Source: Candidatus Nanopelagicaceae bacterium (GTDB lineage: Bacteria > Actinomycetota > Actinomycetes > Nanopelagicales > Nanopelagicaceae). Taken from it: a stretch of DNA of 47,310 nucleotides. Positions 16,625 through 24,723 of this stretch are shown here, in pieces; the stretch's first letter is position 1, and each line of letters opens with the position of its first letter. Made by a program: the position numbers and the translations under genes. The stretch is taken from contig CANLHC010000001.1 of the NCBI GenBank assembly GCA_947490625.1, forward strand, positions 1 through 47,310. The letters run 5' to 3'. Under the pieces are notes generated by a model, which saw only the letters and a program-made list of their open reading frames with translations, was not told where the DNA came from and did no database searches.

Positions 16625-17235
16625 ATATTGTTGAGGTAAGCGCACTCACCTTTGCTATTCAGTGCTTTGTCACCTTGTTTGTCATTATGGATCCACCGGG
16701 TGCGACCCCGATCTTCTTGGCTTTAGTTTCGGATAAATCTCCTAAAGAACGAATTCGTCTCGCTTGGCAGGCTGCAGCAATTTCTCTTGTCGTGATTGCA
16801 TCCTTTGCACTCTTTGGACAATTTGTGCTCGAGTATATGAAGGTCTCTATGGAGGCACTTCAGGCCGCAGGTGGGTTGCTCCTTCTCTATGTTTCACTTC
16901 AACTATTGACCGGACGTATTGACGAAATTGATGCATCGACAAATAAAAATGTTGCGCTAGTTCCATTGGGTACGCCGCTTCTGGCCGGTCCTGGAGCGAT
17001 CGTTGCAACTATGATCTTTGTGAAGCAAGTAGATTCACCTGCCTATGCCGTAGGCCTTATTGCAGCGGTGGTTGCAGTTCATATCACCATCGCAATCGCG
17101 CTTATGGCCTCGACAAAGATTCTTGCCATTATTAAAGATAGCGGTGTCACTCTTGTCGCGCGTATTGCAGGACTTCTCCTTGCTGCAATTGCGGTTCAGA
17201 TGCTCGCCGATGCGATCAAAATTCTTGCTGGATAG
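16621..17235 (+). CDS. MarC-family integral membrane protein
   Basis: The 204-residue protein has six hydrophobic helices and the MarC/UPF0056 signatures FVIMDPPGATPIFLAL near the N-terminus and PLGTPLLAGPGAIVATMIFV near residue 120. The function is not established; the E. coli name reflects an old and disputed link to multiple antibiotic resistance. ATG 16621 overlaps the PHP stop by 4 bases, giving translational coupling. The MpaB-like gene follows 4 bases later. Confidence 0.88.
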   Translation: MNIVEVSALTFAIQCFVTLFVIMDPPGATPIFLALVSDKSPKERIRLAWQAAAISLVVIASFALFGQFVLEYMKVSMEALQAAGGLLLLYVSLQLLTGRIDEIDASTNKNVALVPLGTPLLAGPGAIVATMIFVKQVDSPAYAVGLIAAVVAVHITIAIALMASTKILAIIKDSGVTLVARIAGLLLAAIAVQMLADAIKILAG

Positions 17236-17239
17236 TCCT

Positions 17240-18040
17240 GTGACATACGATCCCCGCGGCATCTACTCTCCAGAAAACATTGTCTGGAAGATTCACAGCG
17301 ATCCATGCATGCTTATCGGTGGGCTACGCGCGCTCTTTGAGCAGGCTCTTCATCCAGTGGCTATGGCTGGGGTCGCAACACACTCAAACTTTCGTGAGGA
17401 TGCGTGGGGACGACTTGAACGCACTGGAGATTACGTAACAACTCTCACCTTTGGCACTACTGATGAAGCAACCCAGCTTGCAGCTCGAGTGCGACGTGTA
17501 CACACCAAGCTCGGCCTTGATAATCCGCATGAGTTGCTCTGGGTTCATATGGCGATGGTGGATTCATTTTTAGATACAGCGGTGCGTTCAGGCGTAGAAC
17601 TCAATGAGCGAGATCAAGATGATTATGTATTGCAGATGGTCGAATTTGCAGACCTTGTTGGTGTTCCACGAAGTGATGTTCCCACTTCACGCGCAGAGCT
17701 CGTCCAGTACTTTGACGGTATACGGCCAGAGCTCGAAGCAAGTGATGACGCGAAACGTGCGGCAATCTTCTTAGCGCTGCCACCGCTTCCGACACTTGTT
17801 CGATTTGCGACACCTGCTGCTCCGGCCTGGGCTGGAATAAGTGCTGTGGCAGCGGCAAGCCTTCCTCGTTGGGCACGCGATTTATATGGATGGCCGACAC
17901 TTCCGGGACAGTCGAGTGCGACAAATTTCTCTCTGCAGACAGTTCGAAAAACTCTCTCACTCGTACCTGAAGCTTTTATCGCCCCACCAATTTTTCTAGA
18001 AGGTAAGAAGCGTTGGCATAGTCAGTCGGTGAATGCATGA
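17240..18040 (+). CDS. MpaB/DUF2236-family (latex-clearing-like) oxygenase homologue
   Basis: The 266-residue protein matches the DUF2236 family that includes MpaB and rubber oxygenase Lcp: an early ...ALFEQALHPVAMAGV segment carrying the conserved histidine, FREDAWGRLERT, and the helical LLWVHMAMVDSFLDTAVRSG region with its second histidine. Family members bind b-type heme; the substrate here is unknown. GTG 17240 is the first reasonable start after the marC stop. The stop overlaps the ParA-like gene by 4 bases, so it is co-transcribed with a P-loop ATPase, an unusual partner. Confidence 0.82.
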   Translation: MTYDPRGIYSPENIVWKIHSDPCMLIGGLRALFEQALHPVAMAGVATHSNFREDAWGRLERTGDYVTTLTFGTTDEATQLAARVRRVHTKLGLDNPHELLWVHMAMVDSFLDTAVRSGVELNERDQDDYVLQMVEFADLVGVPRSDVPTSRAELVQYFDGIRPELEASDDAKRAAIFLALPPLPTLVRFATPAAPAWAGISAVAAASLPRWARDLYGWPTLPGQSSATNFSLQTVRKTLSLVPEAFIAPPIFLEGKKRWHSQSVNA

Positions 18041-18720
18041 GTAGATCCATTCTTTGCCTTGCAAATACAGCAGGGGGATCCGGTAAATCGACGCTAGCGC
18101 ATGCGCTCTCGGTTGCATTCGCTGAATACGGAAAGAAAACGCTGCTCATTGATCTAGATCCTCGAGCTCACCTGTCATTCCGCGTCGGGCGCGAGAACTC
18201 ACGCTTGAGCATCTCTGACTTTCTGCAGAGTACGGTCACTGTGGAAGATTTAGATACGCATATCGAGCGTTTCGACTTTATCGCAAGCGACTCTCGATGT
18301 GGTTTCGGTTTTTCAGATACTGACCTTCGGAATCTCATCGATACGCTGCCAAAAGAATTCGATGTAATCGTGATTGATACACCTAGTGATGTAAATCCTG
18401 GATTGCTAGCCGCTCTCAAGGTGTCAGACCTAGTACTTATTCCATACTCACAGACGCTTCATCACTATCGAGGAATCGATCAAATTTTCAAACTTGCGCC
18501 CAATGTAAAGAAGGCACTTCTTCAGATAGGTAAGCTAAGTAAAATCTCAGATCAATTTAGCCAGTGGCCTCACCTCGATGGACGCTGTAGTACTGCGCGC
18601 GAGATTAGCGAAGCAGAGTTAACGATTACGAGCGTTCTTACCACGGCGAAAAACTCTGTGATTGCCGGAGAAATCAGAGAATCTGCCTATAGCGTTCTTG
18701 AAGAATTAGGAATTGCTTAA
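18037..18720 (+). CDS. ParA/MinD-like P-loop ATPase (Rv3213c-like orphan)
   Basis: The 227-residue protein has a deviant Walker A, TAGGSGKSTLAHAL (about residues 11-24), in which the signature first lysine of ParA is replaced by Ala while the P-loop lysine is kept. DLDPRAHLSF and VIVIDTPSDVNPGLL follow. No ParB or parS site is visible, so it is not a chromosome partition locus in the usual sense. Mycobacteria have a ParA-like gene (Rv3213c) close to the rhlE helicase, the same neighbour as here. Its stop shares TTAA with that convergent helicase gene. Confidence 0.85.
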   Translation: MSRSILCLANTAGGSGKSTLAHALSVAFAEYGKKTLLIDLDPRAHLSFRVGRENSRLSISDFLQSTVTVEDLDTHIERFDFIASDSRCGFGFSDTDLRNLIDTLPKEFDVIVIDTPSDVNPGLLAALKVSDLVLIPYSQTLHHYRGIDQIFKLAPNVKKALLQIGKLSKISDQFSQWPHLDGRCSTAREISEAELTITSVLTTAKNSVIAGEIRESAYSVLEELGIA

Positions 18721-20036
18721 GAAGTAAATTTCTTTGTGCGCACTCTCTCGCGCTTTTCACGTGGAGCAGCAGGTGCACGTTCACTCTTCTTCTCTGCAGC
18801 AGGTGCGCTTTTACGAGGCTTATCCATACGTCCGGTAGAGCCGGCAGGGATCTTCATCATTGCGTAGAGATGCTCAGATGATGAATATGTTTCAAGTGGC
18901 TCTGCCAGACCTAACTTGAGAGCCATATCAATCATCTTCCAGCGAGCAAGTTCATCCCAATCAACAAAGGTGAGCGCTATTCCGTATGCACCGGCACGAG
19001 CTGTTCGCCCAATACGGTGAACATATGTTTTTTCATCTTCGGGGCACTGGTAGTTAATGACATGTGTGATGCCATCAATATCAATTCCACGCGCTGCAAC
19101 ATCTGTTGCGATGAGAACATCGGATTTACCACCCTTGAAATCATTGAGGGCTTTCTCCCGGGCAGCTTGTCCCATATCGCCATGAAGAGTTGCAGCTTTA
19201 AATCCGCGTTCGATCAAATCATCAGAAGTCTTTTGGCAAGCGCGCTTGGTTCGGCAGAAGACGATTGTGGGACCACGCCCATCTGCTTGCAAAATACGAG
19301 CCAACATTTCGATCTTATCCATCGCATGTGCACGAACTACATGTTGTTCGATTCGCGAGACGACATTGCCTTCATCTTGTGAATCTTGGGTACGAATATG
19401 CACCGGTTGATTCATAAACTTACGAGCTAAAGCAATAATGTCACCAGGCATAGTTGCTGAAAAGAGCATGGTTTGAGAGCGATTCGGCGTTGCAGTAAAG
19501 ATCTTTTCAACATCTGGCAGGAAGCCAAGATCGAGCATCTCATCTGCCTCATCAAGGACGACTCGTGTAACGCTGGCAAGTTTGATCTGACCTTGACGAT
19601 AGAGATCCAAAAGTCGCCCAGGAGTTCCCACGATAATTTCGACGCCTGCTTGGAGAGCTTCAATCTGTGGCTCAAAAGCGCGACCGCCATAGACGGCTAA
19701 CACTCGAATCTTGCGGCTCTGTGTGATCTCTTCTAAATCTTTTGTTACCTGCACACAGAGTTCACGCGTAGGTACAACCACGAGTACTTGTGGAGAATCC
19801 TGATATTCAAATGTTTTCCACTCTTCATCTTCAGGAGCAATCACTCGGTCTACGAGTGGAATACCAAATGCCAGAGTTTTTCCCGTACCAGTTTTGGCTT
19901 GCCCAATCACATCTCCATCAGCAAGTGCGATTGAGAGCACCTGTTCCTGAATTGGAAATGGAGCTATGTACCCATGCTCATTGAGGGCAGCGATGGTCTC
20001 CTTGCGAAGAGGTAAATCTGCAAAAGTCAGGGACAC
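18717..20036 (-). CDS. DEAD-box ATP-dependent RNA helicase (RhlE-like)
   Basis: Unwinds RNA duplexes in the cytoplasm, probably in ribosome assembly or RNA decay. The 439-residue protein carries Q motif PFPIQEQVL, motif I GQAKTGTGKT, Ia PTRELC, Ib TPGRL, II DEAD, III SAT and the C-terminal helicase motifs ending in HRIGRTARAG. A basic tail (about 405-439, rich in Lys, Arg, Ala and Pro) could bind RNA. The GTG start at 20034-20036 follows the DUF3107 stop directly (TAAGTG), so the two are translationally linked. The TetR-DUF3107-RhlE order matches mycobacteria (Rv3208, Rv3208A, Rv3211). Confidence 0.93.
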   Translation of the reverse strand: MSLTFADLPLRKETIAALNEHGYIAPFPIQEQVLSIALADGDVIGQAKTGTGKTLAFGIPLVDRVIAPEDEEWKTFEYQDSPQVLVVVPTRELCVQVTKDLEEITQSRKIRVLAVYGGRAFEPQIEALQAGVEIIVGTPGRLLDLYRQGQIKLASVTRVVLDEADEMLDLGFLPDVEKIFTATPNRSQTMLFSATMPGDIIALARKFMNQPVHIRTQDSQDEGNVVSRIEQHVVRAHAMDKIEMLARILQADGRGPTIVFCRTKRACQKTSDDLIERGFKAATLHGDMGQAAREKALNDFKGGKSDVLIATDVAARGIDIDGITHVINYQCPEDEKTYVHRIGRTARAGAYGIALTFVDWDELARWKMIDMALKLGLAEPLETYSSSEHLYAMMKIPAGSTGRMDKPRKSAPAAEKKSERAPAAPREKRERVRTKKFTS

Positions 20037-20294
20037 TTATTGTGCGCCAAAACCGACGCGACGTTCAGTCGGTTGACCAATTTCAACATAGCCAATCCGA
20101 GCCGCTGGAACGATGATTTCATGGCCACGGATATCTGTCAGAGCTAATAACGAGTTATCGGCAAGCGCCTTAGCGACAGCTGCTTTGATTTCAGCTGGGC
20201 TAGATTCGCATTCAAAGGACAGTTCACTAGAAACTTCTGCAATAGCAATTCTCACGAGAGCTGCTTTTGCGCCCTCTGATTTCTTTGTACTCAT
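20037..20294 (-). CDS. DUF3107 small conserved protein
   Basis: An 85-residue protein of the actinobacterial DUF3107 family (mycobacterial Rv3208A/TB9.4 type), function unknown. The pattern is a beta strand (VRIAIAEVSSELSFEC), a helix (SPAEIKAAVAKALADN), and strands ending IVPAARIGYVEIGQP, then the conserved RRVGF. ATG 20294 is preceded by TAGGAT at exactly 6 bases, predicting a leaderless transcript that continues into the helicase gene. Confidence 0.88.
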   Translation of the reverse strand: MSTKKSEGAKAALVRIAIAEVSSELSFECESSPAEIKAAVAKALADNSLLALTDIRGHEIIVPAARIGYVEIGQPTERRVGFGAQ

Positions 20295-20300
20295 GTGCTT

Positions 20301-20306
20301 ATCCTA
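20301..20306 (-). promoter_or_regulatory. Putative -10 box of DUF3107-rhlE (leaderless)
   Basis: TAGGAT is 6 bases upstream of the DUF3107 ATG on the minus strand. Confidence 0.5.
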
Positions 20307-20326
20307 GGCGTAAGCCGTGCGAACTG

Positions 20327-20950
20327 CTATTCGGTGCGGGGGAAGCCCGAAATTCCGCGCCACATCAAGTTTTCAACGAGATCTACTGCTTGTTGGCGAG
20401 TTAATTTGCTGTCACGTTCCAACCAATGGCGTGCGGTTACTTGCGCATAGCCAATGAGTCCAACGCCGAGAAGCATTGAAACCTCTTTGGGCAGACCAGT
20501 GTCATTGGAAATCACTCCACTTACCGCTGCGGCACAGTCATACGTCATGCGATTGAGTCGCTCACTCACCTGTGGTTCAACGCTCATATCACTTTCAAAG
20601 AGAAGCCTAAATGCTTCCCCCTCATTTTCGATAAATGAGAAATAGGCAACGACAGTTGCTCGCACCCGCTGTGCGTTATCAGGAGTTGATGAAATCGCTT
20701 TTTGAATTTCAAAGACTAAAGAGTCGATGTGAAGATCAAGGACAGCAAGATAGAGATCTAGCTTTGAAGGAAAATGTTGATAGAGAACGGGCTTACTGAC
20801 TCCTGCGCGATCTGCAATTTCATCCATAGCTGCAGAGTGATATCCGGCGGCGGTAAAGACCTCAAGGGCTGCGGCGAGAAGAATTGCTCTGCGTTCATCA
20901 CGGGGTAGACGCGCTTTGTCAGCGCCCAGTACTTTGTCAGGAGTGCTCAT
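20327..20950 (-). CDS. TetR/AcrR-family transcriptional regulator
   Basis: The 207-residue protein has an N-terminal TetR helix-turn-helix (about residues 17-65: ...RRAILLAAALEVFTAAGYHSAAMDEIADRAGVSKPVLYQHFPSKLDLY, read in parts) and an all-helical ligand domain. Ligand and targets are unknown. ATG 20950 is supported by a TACGAT box 7 bases upstream. It is divergent from moeZ with 59 bases between, which could hold an operator, but I see no convincing palindrome there. Mycobacterial Rv3208 occupies the same position. Confidence 0.9.
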   Translation of the reverse strand: MSTPDKVLGADKARLPRDERRAILLAAALEVFTAAGYHSAAMDEIADRAGVSKPVLYQHFPSKLDLYLAVLDLHIDSLVFEIQKAISSTPDNAQRVRATVVAYFSFIENEGEAFRLLFESDMSVEPQVSERLNRMTYDCAAAVSGVISNDTGLPKEVSMLLGVGLIGYAQVTARHWLERDSKLTRQQAVDLVENLMWRGISGFPRTE

Positions 20951-20957
20951 TTGGCTA

Positions 20958-20963
20958 ATCGTA
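20958..20963 (-). promoter_or_regulatory. Putative -10 box of the TetR gene (leaderless)
   Basis: TACGAT lies 7 bases upstream of the TetR ATG on the minus strand. Confidence 0.45.
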
Positions 20964-21009
20964 GAGCCTAAGTGGCATGCTTTCCTAGTCTGAGGCAGAA
21001 TACTCAATT

Positions 21010-22191
21010 ATGAAGACTCCGCCATTGGTTACTCCAGGTCCTGCACTCACTGTTGATGAAGTTCGCCGGTATAGCCGCCACCTCATCATTCCTGATGTTG
21101 CAATGGCAGGCCAACAGAGATTGATGAATGCAAAGGTTCTCTGTGTTGGTGCCGGCGGGCTTGGTTCACCTGCACTCATGTATCTGGCAGCAGCTGGTGT
21201 GGGCACTATTGGAATCGTTGAATTTGATACAGTCGATGAATCAAATCTGCAACGCCAGATTATTCACGGCCAATCAGATATTGGAAAAAGTAAGGCTGAT
21301 TCAGCTAAAGAGAAAATTCTAGAGATCAATCCTTATGTCAAAGTGATTACTCATGAAGTACGACTCGATGTTGATAATGTGATGGAGATTTTCTCGCAAT
21401 ACGACATTATTGTTGACGGCACAGATAATTTTGCGACGAGATATCTAGTCAATGATGCGTGCGTACTGTTGAAGAAGCCATATGTGTGGGGATCTATCTA
21501 TCGCTTTGATGGTCAAGCAAGTGTCTTCTGGGCTGAATATGGTCCGTGCTATCGCTGCCTCTATCCAGAACCTCCACCACCAGGCATGGTTCCATCATGT
21601 GCTGAAGGTGGCGTGCTCGGAGTGCTCTGTGCAACCATCGGCTCAATCCAAACCACTGAAGCGATCAAAGTCCTGACTGGCGTTGGCGAACCACTTATTG
21701 GTGAGTTGATGATCTATGACGCGCTCGAAATGGAATTTAAAAAGGTCAAGATTCGTAAAGATCCGAATTGCCCAATCTGTAGCGTTAACGCGACCCAGAA
21801 TGATCTACTCCCTGACTATGAAGCATTTTGTGGAGTTCTCTCCAATCAGGCACAGGAAGCAGTCACAGATTCAACAATCACAGTGACAGAGCTGAAAGAG
21901 AAGATCGATCGCAGCGATGATTTCTATCTTATTGATGTTCGTGAGCCAAGTGAATTTGAGATTGTAAGAATTCCAGGATCACACCTCATCCCAAAGCAAG
22001 GCTTTATCGATGGAACAGCCTTAGCCGGCCTTCCTCAGAATAAACCAATCATTCTTCACTGCAAGAGCGGCGTCCGTTCGGCAGAGTGCCTTGCAATTAT
22101 TAAGGGGGCAGGATTTAAAGATGCTTCGCATGTGTCAGGCGGAGTAATCGCGTGGGCAAAACAGATCGATACATCTCTGCCGGTTTATTAA
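21010..22191 (+). CDS. moeZ: Adenylyltransferase/sulfurtransferase MoeZ (MoeB-rhodanese fusion)
   Basis: Activates the C-terminal glycine of ubiquitin-like sulfur carriers by adenylation and then thiolates them, serving molybdopterin, thiamine or CysO pathways. The 393-residue fusion has a ThiF/MoeB domain with GAGGLGSPALMYLAAAG (nucleotide motif), VDGTDNFATRYL, and zinc-binding pairs CYRC and CPIC. A C-terminal rhodanese domain (about 300-393) has active-site cysteine in LHCKSGVRSAECL. The sulfur carrier partner is not in the window. The stop overlaps mshB by one base (TAATG), tying sulfur transfer to the mycothiol gene. Confidence 0.93.
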   Translation: MKTPPLVTPGPALTVDEVRRYSRHLIIPDVAMAGQQRLMNAKVLCVGAGGLGSPALMYLAAAGVGTIGIVEFDTVDESNLQRQIIHGQSDIGKSKADSAKEKILEINPYVKVITHEVRLDVDNVMEIFSQYDIIVDGTDNFATRYLVNDACVLLKKPYVWGSIYRFDGQASVFWAEYGPCYRCLYPEPPPPGMVPSCAEGGVLGVLCATIGSIQTTEAIKVLTGVGEPLIGELMIYDALEMEFKKVKIRKDPNCPICSVNATQNDLLPDYEAFCGVLSNQAQEAVTDSTITVTELKEKIDRSDDFYLIDVREPSEFEIVRIPGSHLIPKQGFIDGTALAGLPQNKPIILHCKSGVRSAECLAIIKGAGFKDASHVSGGVIAWAKQIDTSLPVY

Positions 22192-23060
22192 TGCTTAAGC
22201 GTTATGACGGTGCACGAGTACTTCTAGTTCATGCTCATCCTGACGATGAGACCATAAACAACGGTGCAACCATGGCTCTGTATGCGGCCTTAGGCGCAGA
22301 AGTAACCCTTGTTACCTGCACTCGCGGTGAAGAAGGAGAAGTACTTGTTCCCGAGCTTTCGCATTTAGCATCGAGTGAACACGATCAACTTGGCGCTCAT
22401 CGCGAGGGTGAGTTAGCTGCAGCGATGAAGGCGCTCGGGGTCTCTGACTTTCGTTTCCTTGGAGATCCAGCAACACGCTACCGTGATAGCGGAATGATGG
22501 GAACGCCCCAGAATGATCGCCCTGATGTTTTCTGGCAGGCAGATGTGAAGCACGCGAGTAGCCACTTAATCACGATTATCGATGAGATTAAGCCCCATGT
22601 TCTTATCACCTACGATGAAATCGGTGGATATGGGCATCCCGATCACATACAGGCGCATCGAATTGCAATGGAAGCGGCAGAGAATGCAACGTGGAAAATC
22701 CCAAAAATCTATTGGAACACGATGCCTAAATCTGTGATTGCCGATGGGATTGAAAAAATGAAAGCACTTGGTACAGATTTTTTCGGTGCCGATAATGCAG
22801 ACGATCTCCCTTTTGCAAAAGACGATGAATTTGTAACAACTCTTATCGATGGAAATAATTATGTACAAGCCAAGATGGATGCCATGGCTGCACATTTAAC
22901 CCAGATCGCCCTCGACGGCCCCTTCTTTGCGCTCTCTAATAACATCGGACTTCAGGTGTGGGGCAATGAGTACTACACCCTCGTGAAGGGAGATCGATCT
23001 GGACCATTTGATGAAATGGGACGGGAAACTGATCTCTTTGCTGGAATAAGTTTCAAGTGA
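22191..23060 (+). CDS. mshB: MshB-like N-acetyl-glucosaminyl-inositol deacetylase (mycothiol)
   Basis: Zinc enzyme that deacetylates GlcNAc-inositol in mycothiol synthesis. The 289-residue protein has the AHPDDE metal motif (about residues 14-19) and the second ligand in GGYGHPDHIQAH (about 143-154), matching PIG-L/MshB spacing. ATG 22191 is chosen because it overlaps the moeZ stop and starts just before the first strand. The neighbourhood (DUF6113-like gene, GNAT, ferredoxin, dapC) is the usual actinobacterial mshB setting. The paralogue Mca, a mycothiol-conjugate amidase, is an alternative but less consistent with the neighbours. Confidence 0.88.
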   Translation: MLKRYDGARVLLVHAHPDDETINNGATMALYAALGAEVTLVTCTRGEEGEVLVPELSHLASSEHDQLGAHREGELAAAMKALGVSDFRFLGDPATRYRDSGMMGTPQNDRPDVFWQADVKHASSHLITIIDEIKPHVLITYDEIGGYGHPDHIQAHRIAMEAAENATWKIPKIYWNTMPKSVIADGIEKMKALGTDFFGADNADDLPFAKDDEFVTTLIDGNNYVQAKMDAMAAHLTQIALDGPFFALSNNIGLQVWGNEYYTLVKGDRSGPFDEMGRETDLFAGISFK

Positions 23061-23374
23061 AGTACTTTCTTAGCTTTGTTATCGGAGCAATTACTGCAGC
23101 CGGTGGAGTCTTTCTCCATCTTTCATACCCACCTGCAGGGCTCATTCTTGGTTTAGCTGGAACGGCTGCAACTTTTTGGTCTGTTGGAAAATACTATGGA
23201 AAGAGACGTTATCGATTAGCAACTCTTGCGGGCTGGCTCATTGTTATCAATGATGCAACTACATTTGGCGACGGTGGCGAGCTATTGGTGCAAGGGGATA
23301 GAACCGGACTTACATTTCTTACCAGCGGATTGGCGATTGTAATCGTCTCGATCTTCTTGCCAGCGCGCGACTAG
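23057..23374 (+). CDS. Small membrane protein next to mshB (DUF6113-like)
   Basis: A 105-residue protein with three or four hydrophobic helices (YFLSFVIGAITAAGGVF, AGLILGLAGTAATFW, LATLAGWLIVINDATTF, LTFLTSGLAIVIVSIFL). It starts with GTG overlapping the mshB stop by 4 bases (GTGA), so it is translated with mshB. A small membrane protein after mshB is recurrent in Actinobacteria (assigned to DUF6113 from memory, not verified). Function unknown. Its stop shares CTAG with the convergent cysS gene. Confidence 0.7.
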   Translation: MKYFLSFVIGAITAAGGVFLHLSYPPAGLILGLAGTAATFWSVGKYYGKRRYRLATLAGWLIVINDATTFGDGGELLVQGDRTGLTFLTSGLAIVIVSIFLPARD

Positions 23375-24723
23375 CTCCAACTCTGTCCTTCAGGGCCATC
23401 GTGTATGGCAAGACCATTGGCTTCTAGCAATCCACGTAAGCGATCACTCTCGGCAAAATCTTTTCGTAAACGCGCCTCTTGCCGAGACTGAAGAAGTACT
23501 TCTTGCTCGCTGGTGAGTACTTTCGCCTCAGGAACACGAGTTAAATCAAGCCCTAAGACTTGATCGGCAAATAAGAAGAGTGCACGCTTTCGCGCAGGAT
23601 TAATCTGAGCATCTTTTTCAATAGCGCGAAGGCGTTGTAATGCCTTAGGGGTATCCAAATCATTGAAGAACGCCTGTTCCATCTCTGCATCAGATTCAAC
23701 AGCAGAGCTAGTGCCACCTGCGGCAACTACGCTTCTCCACCGCTTAAGGGTTGAGTGAGCAGCTTTGAGAGAAGCCCATGTGAGATCCATCTGTGAGCGA
23801 TAGCGATTTTCAAGAAATGCAAAACGTGCTGAGAGTGGATCTAGATCTCGATCGATGATGTCTTGTACGAGGACGACATTGCCGGCACTTTTTGACATTT
23901 TGCGACCCTCAAAGAGCAAATGCTCACCATGAATCCAATGCGTCACTGTTTCGAGTCCCGTGAGTGCATTTGATTGGGCGCGTTCGTTTTCGTGATGAGG
24001 AAAGCGAAGATCGATTCCGCCCACGTGTAGATCAACGCTCTGACCAAGATGAGCCAATGACATAGCGCTACATTCAATATGCCACCCTGGAAAACCTAGC
24101 CCCCAAGGTGTCTGCCACACCATCTGCGTGCGATCGTGCGCGATCTTCCAGAGCGCCCAATCAGCATGAAATCTTTTTGCTCCATCTTCGGAAGCCTCAA
24201 ATCGGTATCCCGGTTTGAGTGCATCAAGGCGGTTGCCACTGATTGCACCATAGGTAGGAAATGATTGGGCATCGAAGTAAACATTTCCATCGGTTCCAAT
24301 ATAGGCAGATCCGTTTTCAACGAGTTTCTCAATTGCCGAGATCATCAGCTCGATACTCTCACTCGCTCGTGGGTATAAATCAGCAGGTAAAATATTTAAT
24401 CGAGCTAAATCTGCGTGAAAGCGCTCTTCGTATTTCTTGGCGATCTCGAAGGGATCGATTTTTTCAACTTTTGATTGAGAGAGAATTTTATCTTCGAGAT
24501 CTGTCGCCATGTGACCCACGTCAGTAATGTTCTGTACCAAAGTGACGCCTAGTCCCGACAATCGCGCTGCACGGACAATGAGGTCGGAGAGTAAAAATGT
24601 TCGTAAATTACCTACGTGAGCATCTCTATAGACTGTCGGACCGCAGCAGTACATCTTAAGCTGGCCGGCTGAGCCAGTGATATCAACTACTTCTCGCGAT
24701 CGAGTTTCGTAGAGCCTTAACAT
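23371..24723 (-). CDS. cysS: Cysteinyl-tRNA synthetase
   Basis: Class I synthetase that charges tRNA-Cys. The 450-residue protein has a HIGH-type motif in CGPTVYRDAHVGNLRT, zinc ligands CCGP, GWHIECSAMS and FPHHENE, and KMSKSAGN. It also carries the complete C-terminal helical region ending in DGPEGQSW, typical of CysRS. The mycothiol ligase MshC is a CysRS-derived paralogue with a different first motif (CGITPYDATHLGH-type), so this is called CysRS, although the sequence is somewhat divergent (NITDVGHMATDLEDKI, GGIDLRFPHHENE). It lies between mshB and the GNAT gene, where MshC-like function would be expected. ATG 24723 overlaps the GNAT stop. Confidence 0.85.
   Translation of the reverse strand: MLRLYETRSREVVDITGSAGQLKMYCCGPTVYRDAHVGNLRTFLLSDLIVRAARLSGLGVTLVQNITDVGHMATDLEDKILSQSKVEKIDPFEIAKKYEERFHADLARLNILPADLYPRASESIELMISAIEKLVENGSAYIGTDGNVYFDAQSFPTYGAISGNRLDALKPGYRFEASEDGAKRFHADWALWKIAHDRTQMVWQTPWGLGFPGWHIECSAMSLAHLGQSVDLHVGGIDLRFPHHENERAQSNALTGLETVTHWIHGEHLLFEGRKMSKSAGNVVLVQDIIDRDLDPLSARFAFLENRYRSQMDLTWASLKAAHSTLKRWRSVVAAGGTSSAVESDAEMEQAFFNDLDTPKALQRLRAIEKDAQINPARKRALFLFADQVLGLDLTRVPEAKVLTSEQEVLLQSRQEARLRKDFAESDRLRGLLEANGLAIHDGPEGQSWS

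Noticed and set aside
18037..18720. A chromosome partition (parAB) locus.
   Set aside because: There is no ParB gene and no parS-like site nearby, and the ParA signature lysine is missing.
23371..24723. Identification of the CysRS-like gene as mshC.
   Set aside because: The first motif (CGPTVY...HVGN) and the complete C-terminal region ending DGPEGQSW are those of CysRS.
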